Source: Gallionella sp. | GTDB lineage: Bacteria > Pseudomonadota > Gammaproteobacteria > Burkholderiales > Gallionellaceae | Direction of reading: 5' to 3' | Assembly (NCBI GenBank): GCA_023229845.1 | Contig: JALNYK010000030.1 | Span: 1 to 34,615, forward strand | Length of the DNA: 34,615 bases | Part shown: one piece after another, positions 15,373 to 23,089 of the stretch | How positions within the stretch are numbered: the stretch's first letter is position 1 | How the letters are laid out: the number at the start of each line of letters is the position of its first letter | The notes under the pieces: generated by a model | Told to the model about the DNA's origin: nothing | Database searches by the model: none | Seen by the model: only the letters and a program-made list of their open reading frames with translations | Translations under genes and position numbers: made by a program

Positions 15373-15861
15373 ATGAACGCGTCGTTAGCCATCAAGGCCT
15401 ATACCAACGTCGGCGTCGAATCCAATGTCATTGCGGCCGATCCGCACAGACTGATTTCCATGCTATACCAAGGCGCTCTACAGGCTATCGCCAACGCCAA
15501 GAACGCCATCCAGCGCAAGGATATTCCCGCAAAATGCTCGGCAATTTCCAAAGCGCTGCTGATCATCGATGAAGGCCTGAATGCCAGTCTGGATAAAAAA
15601 GTAGGAGGAGAACTCGCCGGCAATCTGTCGTCTCTCTACAACTACATGTGCAGCCGTCTGGCCCAAGCCAACCTAAAAAACGATATTGCCGCTCTGGACG
15701 AGGTCTCTACACTGCTCGCCGACTTAAAAGGTGCGTGGGACAACATACGTCCGCCTGCGGCATCGGCCAATGCCGTCACGCCGTTGCCGATATCGACCGC
15801 AGAGCCATTATCCAGGCCTGCCGCCATCAGCAGGGTGCAAATGGCGTACGGAAGAGCTTGA
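15373..15861 (+). CDS. fliS: Flagellin export chaperone FliS
   Basis: FliS binds the disordered C-terminal D0 of flagellin and delivers it to the export gate. The family signatures are AYTNVGVES (8-16), DPHRLISMLYQGAL (24-37) and a Leu/Ala-rich helical bundle with SLYNYMCSRL. At 162 residues it is longer than the usual 125-140 because of a Pro/Ala-rich tail from about residue 125, which has no family match that I can name. CAGGAG precedes the ATG. Confidence 0.95.
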   Translation: MNASLAIKAYTNVGVESNVIAADPHRLISMLYQGALQAIANAKNAIQRKDIPAKCSAISKALLIIDEGLNASLDKKVGGELAGNLSSLYNYMCSRLAQANLKNDIAALDEVSTLLADLKGAWDNIRPPAASANAVTPLPISTAEPLSRPAAISRVQMAYGRA

Positions 15862-15862
15862 A

Positions 15863-16186
15863 ATGAATACACATCAAGTCATCGAAAACTATGAGTCGCT
15901 CTCCGCGCTGACCAACCAGATGCGCAATGCGGCAGAACATGGCGAGTGGGAAGAACTCGTGCAGCTCGAACAGCAATGCAGCCGAAAAATCGCAGAGATG
16001 AAACCCGTTGACGAAAACGTCGCACTGGACGAGCGCTCGCGGCAACTCAAGATCCAGTTGATCAAAAAAATCCTGGCGAACGACGCTGAAATACGCAACC
16101 GCACGCAGGCATGGATGGGTCAATTGCAGCGCATCCTGCAAAGCAACCACCAAGAACAGCGACTGCAACGGGCATACGGCGGCTGA
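15863..16186 (+). CDS. fliT: FliT-like flagellar chaperone
   Basis: Small 107-residue helical protein immediately after fliS (one base between), in the position of fliT, the chaperone for FliD that in Salmonella also inhibits FlhDC. The sequence is consistent: MNTHQVIENYESLSALTNQM, then AAEHGEWEELVQLEQQC and a C-terminal helix. The frame is open further upstream to 15731, but that would run deep into fliS and the residues there are out of family, so 15863 is preferred. Sequence similarity among FliT proteins is low, so the name leans on context. Confidence 0.85.
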   Translation: MNTHQVIENYESLSALTNQMRNAAEHGEWEELVQLEQQCSRKIAEMKPVDENVALDERSRQLKIQLIKKILANDAEIRNRTQAWMGQLQRILQSNHQEQRLQRAYGG

Positions 16187-16291
16187 ATAGTCGCTACAGG
16201 TGCGCGGCCGGACTTCGCCCTCTTGCGCCTCCTGAAGCCTGCAGCAGATCGCGCCCGCCGCCTCGTGCATCTGGCCTGACAGGACGTCCCC

Positions 16292-17320
16292 ATGCTGCCC
16301 GCCAACATCGTCAACGCGCTTCAAACGCTCGCCAAATCCGCGAAACCCACACTCTCGCTGGAAGTCACGCCACCAGCCGCCATCGGAAAATTCGAACCTG
16401 GGCAACAACTGCAAGGAGCGGTCCAATCGAAACTGGCTGAAGGGTTATTCAAGGTGCAAATCGCCGGCCAGACCCTGCAGATGAACTTGCCAGGCAACAT
16501 CCAGAGCGGCGATACAATCAAGCTGCAAGTGGTTGCCGTGCAACCCAGGATCACCTTCAGCATGATGGCTTCGACCAGCCCGCTGCCGACTGCGGATCAG
16601 ATCGGCGCGTCTGCGCGCCTGCTGTCCAATCTCGCAAACCTCCCGATAGAGCGGCCATTGGTTCAGCAAATGGGAGACAAGGCCGTGTGGGCAGCTGCGC
16701 AACAGGCTCCCGACACAAAACAACTGGCCGGCGGGTTACGCGAAGCGCTAAGCCAGAGCGGGTTATTCTACGAGTCGCATCAGGCGCAGTGGGTACGTGG
16801 CGAGCGCAGCATCGGCCAACTACTGGAGGAACCACAGAACCTGCTGACCGGCAAAACAATGCTGCTGTCGCACAACGGTTTACCGGCGGACAAGGCATCG
16901 GCCATGCAGGCGCAATCCGCCTCGCCCTCGCTATCCAAGGCGGGCGAGACTCCGCTGCAAATAGCCAGAGAGGTGCTGCCGCTGGTCCAGCAACAATTGC
17001 ACACGCTGGAGAACCATCACATGGTATGGATGGGCCAGGTTTGGCCGGGGCAGCAAATGCAGTGGGAGATTCAGGGTGAGCCGGAGCACCGGAGCGGGCA
17101 ACATGAAGAACGGCAATGGAGCACCGAGATGGAACTATCCCTGCCCAGGCTGGGCGACGTCCGCGCCCGCCTCGTATTCGCCGAAAACGGACTGCGGCTG
17201 ACGCTGCATGCAACAGATGCGAGGACGGCCGATCTTTTCAACCGCGCGCTACCGCAACTCCGGGACTCGCTTGACCATGCAGGCATTGCACTAACCACTG
17301 CCGTGGTAGCAAAACCATGA
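16292..17320 (+). CDS. Second FliK-like protein with Flg_hook C-terminal domain
   Basis: 342 residues with a variable Gln/Leu/Ala-rich N terminus. The C-terminal domain (about 275-335: MELSLPRLGDVRARLVF, then LRLTLHATDARTADLFNRAL) aligns by eye with the Flg_hook domain of the true FliK at 25013, which has ELHLNPPNLGPLDVVL and the same spacing. In FliK this domain contacts FlhB to switch export specificity. It overlaps by ATGA a gene for a stand-alone FlhB C-terminal domain, so the two probably work together. This resembles the YlqG/YlqH pair of Bacillus. Precise role unknown. Confidence 0.75.
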   Translation: MLPANIVNALQTLAKSAKPTLSLEVTPPAAIGKFEPGQQLQGAVQSKLAEGLFKVQIAGQTLQMNLPGNIQSGDTIKLQVVAVQPRITFSMMASTSPLPTADQIGASARLLSNLANLPIERPLVQQMGDKAVWAAAQQAPDTKQLAGGLREALSQSGLFYESHQAQWVRGERSIGQLLEEPQNLLTGKTMLLSHNGLPADKASAMQAQSASPSLSKAGETPLQIAREVLPLVQQQLHTLENHHMVWMGQVWPGQQMQWEIQGEPEHRSGQHEERQWSTEMELSLPRLGDVRARLVFAENGLRLTLHATDARTADLFNRALPQLRDSLDHAGIALTTAVVAKP

Positions 17321-17622
17321 CCAACGACAAGCCTTCTTCGCAGCAAGTCGCCGTCGCACTCGCATACGGTCAGAACAACGGCGGCGCCCCCAAGGTCGTC
17401 GCCAAGGGGCGCGGGCTGATCGCTCAAGCCATCATCGAACGCGCGAAACAACACGGCGTATTCGTGCATGAATCCGAAGATCTGGTTGGATTACTGATGA
17501 AGGTCGAGCTGGATCAGGAGATCCCGCCACAACTCTATCTTGCCGTCGCAGAATTATTGGCATGGCTGTATCGCCTGGAACATGCCGATGCGCCGCAAGC
17601 ACCGCCATTCGTCAAGCTGTAA
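17317..17622 (+). CDS. FlhB-like cytoplasmic-domain protein (EscU/YscU/HrcU family)
   Basis: 101 residues matching only the part of FlhB that lies after the autocleavage site: AVALAYGQ, APKVVAKGRGLIAQAI, HGVFVHESEDLVGLLMKVEL, then EIPPQLYLAVAELLAWLYRL. There are no membrane segments and no NPTH cleavage motif, so it resembles a pre-made FlhB-CC fragment. Such proteins (called FhlB or FlhX elsewhere) can partly replace the cleaved domain of FlhB. Translationally coupled to the FliK-like gene. No full-length flhB lies in the window. Confidence 0.87.
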   Translation: MTNDKPSSQQVAVALAYGQNNGGAPKVVAKGRGLIAQAIIERAKQHGVFVHESEDLVGLLMKVELDQEIPPQLYLAVAELLAWLYRLEHADAPQAPPFVKL

Positions 17623-17647
17623 CCTTAAATTTCCACAGGCAGTTTGC

Positions 17648-17653
17648 TATCAT
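17648..17653 (+). promoter_or_regulatory. Extended -10 promoter, leaderless, first PilZ gene
   Basis: TGCTATCAT is an extended -10 element (TGn plus TATCAT at 17648-17653). The expected start, seven bases after the hexamer's last base, is 17660, the A of the ATG. A -35 is weak (TTAAAT around 17625). No ribosome binding site is present. Confidence 0.55.
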
Positions 17654-17659
17654 TCCAAA

Positions 17660-18466
17660 ATGAAGAAAAACATTCCCCTGACTATCGAAAGCCTTACCGA
17701 CGCTGACGAAAAAGAATGCCGCATCATCTCGATGAAACAAATCGAGGCTATCCTGCACGACATCGCCACAAGCGGGACGAACGCGGCGCTTTATTACAAC
17801 GCCAAGCGGGAATTCATCATGACCACGATACTGGATAGCGATGAAGACGGCCTGTGGGTGGAACAGGGACGCAGCGCAACGGAGAATCACCACATTACCG
17901 AGAGCCACAAAATTACGCTGGTAAGCTCGCACAATCAGGTCAAGGTGCAATTCGTCGTAAATTCCGCCAGCCGCGTAACCTATGATGGTCATCCGGCCTT
18001 CTTTCTGCCGATACCGGCCTCCCTCTATCGCCTGCAGCGCCGAGAATATTTCCGGCTATCCCTGCCGTCATCCGAGCATTTGCGTTGCCTTATCAACATC
18101 GCGAAGCCCAAAGAGGGGAATGCACCAAGCGATGCAGCACCACTTGAAATGACCATAACAGACTTGGAAATACGGGCCGCAGACATCAGCGGCGGAGGCG
18201 TTGGACTGGTCTGCATGGAGGGTGAATTCGAATTCGAACCAGGCGAGATCTATACCGACTGCCAGATCGAATTCCCCGAAATCGGGCCCATCCATGTAGC
18301 GGTTCTCGTCAAGAATATTATCCCCTTGTCCACGAACAAATACGGAAAAACCCTCAAACGGGTCGGCTGCGAATTCATCGATGTCGACGGACAAACATCC
18401 GGAAAACTACAACGCTTCATCACGGACAAACAGCGAATGATGGCCACAAGCAGCTTAACTGTGTAG
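17660..18466 (+). CDS. YcgR-like PilZ c-di-GMP receptor, first copy
   Basis: 268 residues: an N-terminal YcgR-type domain (about 20-115) and a C-terminal PilZ domain (about 125-260). The c-di-GMP site is intact: RxxxR as R128-EYF-R132 and DxSxxG as D175-ISGG-G180. YcgR-type proteins slow or steer the motor by touching FliG/FliM or MotA when c-di-GMP is high. I chose ATG 17660 over upstream in-frame codons because the paralogue starts at the same residue. It has no ribosome site; the promoter geometry predicts a leaderless mRNA. The second copy follows after 90 bp. Confidence 0.92.
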   Translation: MKKNIPLTIESLTDADEKECRIISMKQIEAILHDIATSGTNAALYYNAKREFIMTTILDSDEDGLWVEQGRSATENHHITESHKITLVSSHNQVKVQFVVNSASRVTYDGHPAFFLPIPASLYRLQRREYFRLSLPSSEHLRCLINIAKPKEGNAPSDAAPLEMTITDLEIRAADISGGGVGLVCMEGEFEFEPGEIYTDCQIEFPEIGPIHVAVLVKNIIPLSTNKYGKTLKRVGCEFIDVDGQTSGKLQRFITDKQRMMATSSLTV

Positions 18467-18544
18467 CTCGGCATCCCCCCGGCAGATCGATGCGCTCGTC
18501 GCCAATTCACCTAGCTGGAGCTTTGTCGCCCCGATACAGTTTGT

Positions 18545-18550
18545 TATCAT
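18545..18550 (+). promoter_or_regulatory. Extended -10 promoter, leaderless, second PilZ gene
   Basis: TGTTATCAT repeats the arrangement of the first copy: TATCAT at 18545-18550 with TGn before it, and predicted start at 18557, the A of the ATG. A plausible -35, TTGTCG, lies at 18523-18528 with a 16-bp spacer. No ribosome binding site. Confidence 0.58.
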
Positions 18551-18556
18551 TGTCCA

Positions 18557-19348
18557 ATGAAAAAAGATATCCCCCTGACTATCGAGAGCATTACCGACGC
18601 GGACGAGAAGGAATGCCGCATCTCTTCTGCGAAACAAATAGAAGCTATCCTGCGCAACATCGCTGAAACCGGAACGAACGCTGCGCTTTACTACAATCCC
18701 AAACGGGACTTCATCATGACCACGATACTGGATCTCGATGAAGACGGCATGTGGGTGGAACAGGGACGCAGCGCAACGGAAAACCACCACATTACCGAGA
18801 GCCACAAAATTACGCTGGTCAGTGCGCACAATCAGGTAAAAGTACAGTTCGCCGTCAATGCCGCCAGCAGCGTGACCTATGACGACCAGCCGGCTTTCTT
18901 TCTGCCGATGCCGACCATCCTCTACCGCTTGCAGCGCCGCGAATACTTCCGTCTATCCCTGCTGCCGGCGGAACAGTTGCGTTGCATTATCGACACGGTG
19001 CGCCCCAAAGGCCCCGATGCACCACAAGAGGCAATTCAGCGAACGGTTCCGGTAATGGACATCAGCGGCGGCGGCGTAGGACTGGCCTTTATGGAGGGCG
19101 AGATAGATTTCGTGCCGGGAGAAATCTACACGGATTGCCAGATTGATCTCCCCGAAATCGGACCGATCCAGGTAACCTTCGTCATCAAGAATATCGTCCC
19201 GTTATCCACGAACAAACTGGGGAAAGCGCTCAAACGGGCCGGCTGCGAATTCAAGGATATCGACGGCCCGACCACCGTCAAACTGCAGCGCTTCATCACC
19301 TACAAGCAGCGATTGATGGCCGCCAACGCTTCGGCGGCTCTGCTATAG
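18557..19348 (+). CDS. YcgR-like PilZ c-di-GMP receptor, second copy
   Basis: 263 residues, a tandem paralogue of the preceding gene with the same two-domain plan and an intact c-di-GMP site (RREYFRLS and MDISGGGVGL). It lacks about six residues between the two PilZ motifs. A central block of DNA is almost identical to the first copy (67 of 69 bases, 18751-18819) although flanking parts have diverged. The gene ends 19 bp from the convergent end of fliE. Probable flagellar brake; keeping two copies may mean different c-di-GMP affinities or partners. Confidence 0.92.
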   Translation: MKKDIPLTIESITDADEKECRISSAKQIEAILRNIAETGTNAALYYNPKRDFIMTTILDLDEDGMWVEQGRSATENHHITESHKITLVSAHNQVKVQFAVNAASSVTYDDQPAFFLPMPTILYRLQRREYFRLSLLPAEQLRCIIDTVRPKGPDAPQEAIQRTVPVMDISGGGVGLAFMEGEIDFVPGEIYTDCQIDLPEIGPIQVTFVIKNIVPLSTNKLGKALKRAGCEFKDIDGPTTVKLQRFITYKQRLMAANASAALL

Positions 19349-19367
19349 CGCCTTCAGGGCGGCAGAG
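19338..19367. terminator. Possible bidirectional terminator between PilZ-2 and fliE
   Basis: CTCTGC and GCAGAG arms enclose an inner CGCC-TTCAG-GGCG stem, with a TATA bulge. The structure fills the 19-bp gap between the convergent genes and overlaps the PilZ stop. It has no T-run on either strand, so function is uncertain. Confidence 0.4.
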
Positions 19368-19691
19368 TTACACCTGCATATTCATGATGTCGTTGTAAGC
19401 CTGCACGACCTTGTTGCGCACCTGAACGGCGGCTTGAAAGTTGATGCTGGACTTCTGCATCGCGATCATGGTGTCGCTCAGGCTGATGCGCTCATCCCCC
19501 ATCACAAAAGCCTTTTGCATGGTCTCGGAATTAGCCTGCGCCTGGGCGATGCCGTCCAGTGAAGATTTCAATACGTCGGCGAAATCGAGCTTGCCGGGTT
19601 GCGTCGCCCGCTCGGGCTCGCGCAACCCTGCCGCTGCCGCCTTGGCTACGCGCATCTGCGCCAACAAACTGTCTATTGCCGGGGTATTCAA
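19368..19691 (-). CDS. fliE: Flagellar hook-basal body protein FliE
   Basis: Adaptor joining the MS ring to the proximal rod. The 107 residues end with the conserved export-related stretch FQAAVQVRNKVVQAYNDIMN. I place the start at TTG 19691 because AAGGAG lies six bases before it and the product then begins NTPAIDSLLAQM like other FliE proteins; ATGs further upstream (19721, 19760) lack a site and add non-family residues. It is a single gene divergent from fliF, as in enterobacteria. Confidence 0.93.
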   Translation of the reverse strand: MNTPAIDSLLAQMRVAKAAAAGLREPERATQPGKLDFADVLKSSLDGIAQAQANSETMQKAFVMGDERISLSDTMIAMQKSSINFQAAVQVRNKVVQAYNDIMNMQV

Positions 19692-19777
19692 AGTTTTCTC
19701 CTTTTTCAGGCATATGCACATTAACCGACCAGACGCCAGACAAGCCCGATGAAAAGGCATGGATTTGCGGCTGTATT

Positions 19778-19795
19778 CGGCTTTTCAAAAAGCCG
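19778..19795. promoter_or_regulatory. Palindrome in the fliE-fliF divergent region
   Basis: CGGCTTTT-CA-AAAAGCCG is a perfect 8+2+8 inverted repeat between the two divergent basal-body genes. It is a candidate operator for a flagellar master regulator. A possible -10 GATAAT for fliF lies at 19806-19811. Confidence 0.4.
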
Positions 19796-19838
19796 GGGCA
19801 ATACTGATAATACATGCAGCGTCCGAACATCCAACCTC

Positions 19839-19858
19839 AGGAGTGACTTTAAGTCATC
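19839..19858 (+). promoter_or_regulatory. fliF ribosome site separated by a palindrome
   Basis: AGGAG (19839-19843) lies 15 bases before the ATG, too far for normal spacing. The gap contains the palindrome TGACTTTAAGTCA (19844-19856). If it folds as a hairpin (5-bp stem, 3-base loop) the site is brought next to the start codon. Confidence 0.45.
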
Positions 19859-21472
19859 ATGGCAGATCAGGAAAACATTACATCCAGTCGTTTCAGCCAA
19901 CTCACGCTCCAGCAAAAACTGGGGCTGGGCGTTGGCGTGGCTGCGCTGTTTGCGCTATTCGCCGGTGCATGGTTGTGGAGCCAGACGCCAGACTACCGCA
20001 TCCTGTACAGCAATCTGTCCGATCGCGATGGCGGTGCGATCATCGAATCACTGCAGCAAATGAACATCCCCTACAAGTTTGCCGAAGGCGGCGGCGCCCT
20101 GCTGGTCGCTTCCGATCGAGTGCATGAAGCGCGCCTGAAGCTGGCCTCTCAAGGGCTCCCCAAGGGCGGCAACGTCGGCTTCGAACTGATGGAAAACCAG
20201 CGTTTCGGCATCACCCAGTTTGCCGAACAAGTCAATTATCAGCGCGCACTGGAAGGCGAATTGGCACGTTCGGTGCAAAGCATAGGCGCGGTGGCTGCTG
20301 CGCGCGTGCATCTAGCCATCCCCAAGCCCAGCGTATTCGTCAAAGAGCAACAGCGGCCCAGCGCCTCCGTAGTGCTCAGCCTCCAGGGCGGGCGACTGCT
20401 CGATTCGTCCCAGGTCAGCGCAATCATCCATTTGATTTCCAGCAGCGTGCCGGAGATGTCCGCCAAGGATGTGACTGTAGTCGACCAGAACGGCACGTTA
20501 TTGAGCGCGGAACATAACGGCAACACTGGCGAGGGTTTGGACGCCAACCAGCTCAAATATGTGCAGCAGATTGAACAAAGCTACATCAAGCGCATCGAAT
20601 CGTTGCTCGCCCCGATGCTGGGCGCAAACAACATCCGGGCACAGGTATCCGCCGACATCGACTTTTCGCGCACCGAGCAGACTTCGGAAATTTTCAAGCC
20701 CAATCAACCCCCGAACGAGAGTGCGGTTCGAAGCCAGCAGATATCCGAGACACTGAACGGCAACGGCCTTGCGGCCAGCGGCGTGCCGGGCGCGCTGAGC
20801 AATCAGCCGCCGGTTCCCGCAACCGCACCTATCGTCGCTGCATCCCCTGCCGTTGGAGTACAGCCCGGCAACGACCTCAACGTCTCGAATCTGCAGAAGG
20901 AATCCACCGTCAACTATGAAGTGGATCGCACGATACGCCACACCGTACTCCCGATCGGGGCAATCAAACGACTGTCGGTTGCGGTGGTGGTAAACGGCAA
21001 CCGCAAGACGACCGACGCCAAGGGCAAAACCTCGATTCAAACCCTGTCCGACGCCGACAAGGAACAAATCAACAATCTGGTCAGAGAGGCGATGGGATTC
21101 GATCAGAATCGCGGCGACAGCCTGAATGTTCAGGTTGCATCTTTCACCGACACCACAGAATCCGTCGAGGAAGCGCCGATATGGCAACAGCCGGATGCCA
21201 TAGAATTGGCCAAAGAATTGCTCAAGTACGCACTGATTTCGGCAATCATGCTGTTCGTTATCTTCCGCATCATCAAGCCCGCGCTCCAGCATCTGCAAAC
21301 CATAGCAAGCGACACCGGAGGATTTACGGCAGCGCCGCCACTAGCCGAACCGGAAGTGACCTACACGCCCAGCACGCCGAATTTCGAGCATAGCCTGCAG
21401 ACGGCGAAACAATTGGCACAACAAGAGCCTAAAATTGTCGCCAGCGTGATCAAGGAATGGGTGAATCAATGA
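19859..21472 (+). CDS. fliF: Flagellar MS-ring protein FliF
   Basis: Builds the MS ring in the inner membrane. 537 residues: membrane helix 1 at about 21-41, a periplasmic region with the YscJ/FliF ring-building domains (DYRILYSNLSDRDGG, ASVVLSLQGGRLLDSSQVSA), an Ala/Pro-rich loop around 290-335, membrane helix 2 at about 456-473, and the FliG-binding C terminus ending EPKIVASVIKEWVNQ. The stop overlaps the fliG start (ATGA). It opens fliFGHIJK. Its ribosome site is unusually far (separate entry). Confidence 0.97.
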   Translation: MADQENITSSRFSQLTLQQKLGLGVGVAALFALFAGAWLWSQTPDYRILYSNLSDRDGGAIIESLQQMNIPYKFAEGGGALLVASDRVHEARLKLASQGLPKGGNVGFELMENQRFGITQFAEQVNYQRALEGELARSVQSIGAVAAARVHLAIPKPSVFVKEQQRPSASVVLSLQGGRLLDSSQVSAIIHLISSSVPEMSAKDVTVVDQNGTLLSAEHNGNTGEGLDANQLKYVQQIEQSYIKRIESLLAPMLGANNIRAQVSADIDFSRTEQTSEIFKPNQPPNESAVRSQQISETLNGNGLAASGVPGALSNQPPVPATAPIVAASPAVGVQPGNDLNVSNLQKESTVNYEVDRTIRHTVLPIGAIKRLSVAVVVNGNRKTTDAKGKTSIQTLSDADKEQINNLVREAMGFDQNRGDSLNVQVASFTDTTESVEEAPIWQQPDAIELAKELLKYALISAIMLFVIFRIIKPALQHLQTIASDTGGFTAAPPLAEPEVTYTPSTPNFEHSLQTAKQLAQQEPKIVASVIKEWVNQ

Positions 21473-22461
21473 CGGACGGCGTAGAAAAAAGCGCAGTTTT
21501 CCTGATGTCGCTCGGCGAAGCGGAAGCCGCGGCCGTGCTGAAATATCTCGAACCGAAGGAGGTGCAAAAGATCAGCGCGGCGATGATGAAACTGAAGAAT
21601 CTCAGCCGCGACGAGATTTCTCAGGTGTTTCACGAATTCATGGTCTCCGCATCCAGCAAGACCACCATAGGCATGGATTCCAGCGACTACATCCGCAACA
21701 TGCTCACTCAGGCGCTGGGCGACGACAAGGCGTCCGGTCTGCTGGATCGCATCATGCACAACAGCGACACCAGCGGCATCGAAAGCCTGAAGTGGATGGA
21801 TCCTGGCGCGGTGGCGGAAATGATCGGCAACGAACATCCGCAGATCATCGCGACCATCCTGGTTCATCTGGAGCCGGATCAGGCTGCCGAGATTCTCAAG
21901 ATGCTCACCGAACGCACCCGCAACGACGTGTTGCTGCGCATCTCCACGCTGGATGGCGTACAGCCGCTGGCATTGCGCGAGCTCAACGATGTGCTGAGCA
22001 AGCTGATGTCCGGCGGCGGCACCGGCAAGAAGACTTTGCACGGTGGCGTCGAAACCGCGGCGGAGATACTCAACTTCATGGGCAATACGCTCGAAGCGGA
22101 GATGATGGAGAACGTGCGCAACTACGATCCGGAACTGGCGCAAAAGATCGAAGACAAGATGTTCGTGTTCGAGAACCTGCTGGATGTGGACGATCGCGGC
22201 ATCCAGCTGATCTTGCGCGAGGTCCAGTCCGAGTCGCTGATCGTGGCGCTCAAGGCCGCCAGCGAAGAATTGCGCGAGAAGATATTCAAAAATATGTCTG
22301 CCCGCGCGTCGGAAATGATGCGCGAAGATCTCGAAGCGAAGGGCCCGGTGAAACTAAGCGAGGTCGAAGCCAATCAAAAGGAGATATTGAAGATCGTTCG
22401 CCGCCTGGCAGACGAAGGCCAGATCTCCATAGGCGGCGGCAGCGAGGAGGCTTATGTCTAG
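21469..22461 (+). CDS. fliG: Flagellar motor switch protein FliG
   Basis: C-ring protein joining FliF to FliM and generating torque with MotA. 330 residues from ATG 21469, which overlaps the fliF stop; an ATG four codons earlier is too close to the AAGGA site and adds residues not typical of the family. Motifs: EKSAVFLMSLGEAEAA at the N terminus, EHPQIIATILVHLEPDQAAE (middle domain), and a C-terminal torque domain with MFVFENLLDVDDRGIQLILR and its charged helix. It overlaps fliH by 8 bp. Confidence 0.97.
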   Translation: MTDGVEKSAVFLMSLGEAEAAAVLKYLEPKEVQKISAAMMKLKNLSRDEISQVFHEFMVSASSKTTIGMDSSDYIRNMLTQALGDDKASGLLDRIMHNSDTSGIESLKWMDPGAVAEMIGNEHPQIIATILVHLEPDQAAEILKMLTERTRNDVLLRISTLDGVQPLALRELNDVLSKLMSGGGTGKKTLHGGVETAAEILNFMGNTLEAEMMENVRNYDPELAQKIEDKMFVFENLLDVDDRGIQLILREVQSESLIVALKAASEELREKIFKNMSARASEMMREDLEAKGPVKLSEVEANQKEILKIVRRLADEGQISIGGGSEEAYV

Positions 22462-23089
22462 CGTGCTCATCCCCAAGGAAGAGCTCACGGCGTTCCAACG
22501 CTGGGAGTTGGCTTCTTTCGACCATCCGTCGAAGGGGGGCTTGGGCGTGCACGGAAAAATCGAGCTTGCCACCGTCGCCGAACTGGAACAAATACGTCAA
22601 CAGGCTTACGACGAGGGCTACGCACAAGGTCATGATGCCGGCTATGCCGCCGGCGCACAGCAAATCCGCACAGAAATCGGCCAGGTTCAGGCCGTGATGC
22701 AACAATTGCAGACCGAACTCAATCAGATCGACGTGCAACTGGCGCAATCGCTGCTGAATCTGTCGCTGGAAATCGCAAGAAAAATGGTCGGCCAAACGCT
22801 GCAAGTCAACCCGGAAGTCATACTGGGCATAGTCAACGAGGCTATCGGCAGCTTGCCGCATTTCAACCAGCACGCACACCTGGTTCTGCACCCCGAGGAT
22901 GTCGAGCTGGTGCGCAAGCATATGGGCGATCAACTGTCGCAAACCGGCTGGAAATTGCTGAGCGACCCCAGGATCGAACGCGGCGGATGCCGTGTCGAAA
23001 CCGCCCACACCAAAGTGGATGCGACCGTCGAGGCGCGCTGGAAACGCATCGTCGAATCGATTGGACAGGACAAGTCATGGCTGGCCTGA
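22454..23089 (+). CDS. fliH: Flagellar export regulator FliH
   Basis: Stator-like partner of the FliI ATPase. 211 residues with the hallmark GxxxG ladder (Gly55, 59, 63, 67 in AYDEGYAQGHDAGYAAG), then a long coiled helix and a C-terminal FliI-binding domain. It overlaps fliG by 8 bp and fliI by 13 bp, which implies tight translational coupling. Confidence 0.94.
   Translation: MSSVLIPKEELTAFQRWELASFDHPSKGGLGVHGKIELATVAELEQIRQQAYDEGYAQGHDAGYAAGAQQIRTEIGQVQAVMQQLQTELNQIDVQLAQSLLNLSLEIARKMVGQTLQVNPEVILGIVNEAIGSLPHFNQHAHLVLHPEDVELVRKHMGDQLSQTGWKLLSDPRIERGGCRVETAHTKVDATVEARWKRIVESIGQDKSWLA

Noticed and set aside
15731..15862. A longer fliT with an upstream start inside fliS
   Set aside because: The extra 44 residues are Arg/Pro-rich and out of family; the ATG at 15863 directly follows the fliS stop.
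19756..19768. A sigma-54-like GG...GC before fliF (GGCATGGATTTGC)
   Set aside because: The two dinucleotides are 9 bases apart rather than the required 10.
21792..22697. A 301-codon frame over fliG and fliH
   Set aside because: It is a shadow of two well-defined genes, with Arg-rich nonsense composition.
22987..23076. A longer fliI start within fliH
   Set aside because: The 30 extra residues are a frame shadow of fliH, and ATG 23077 has an upstream AGGAC and the normal FliI length.
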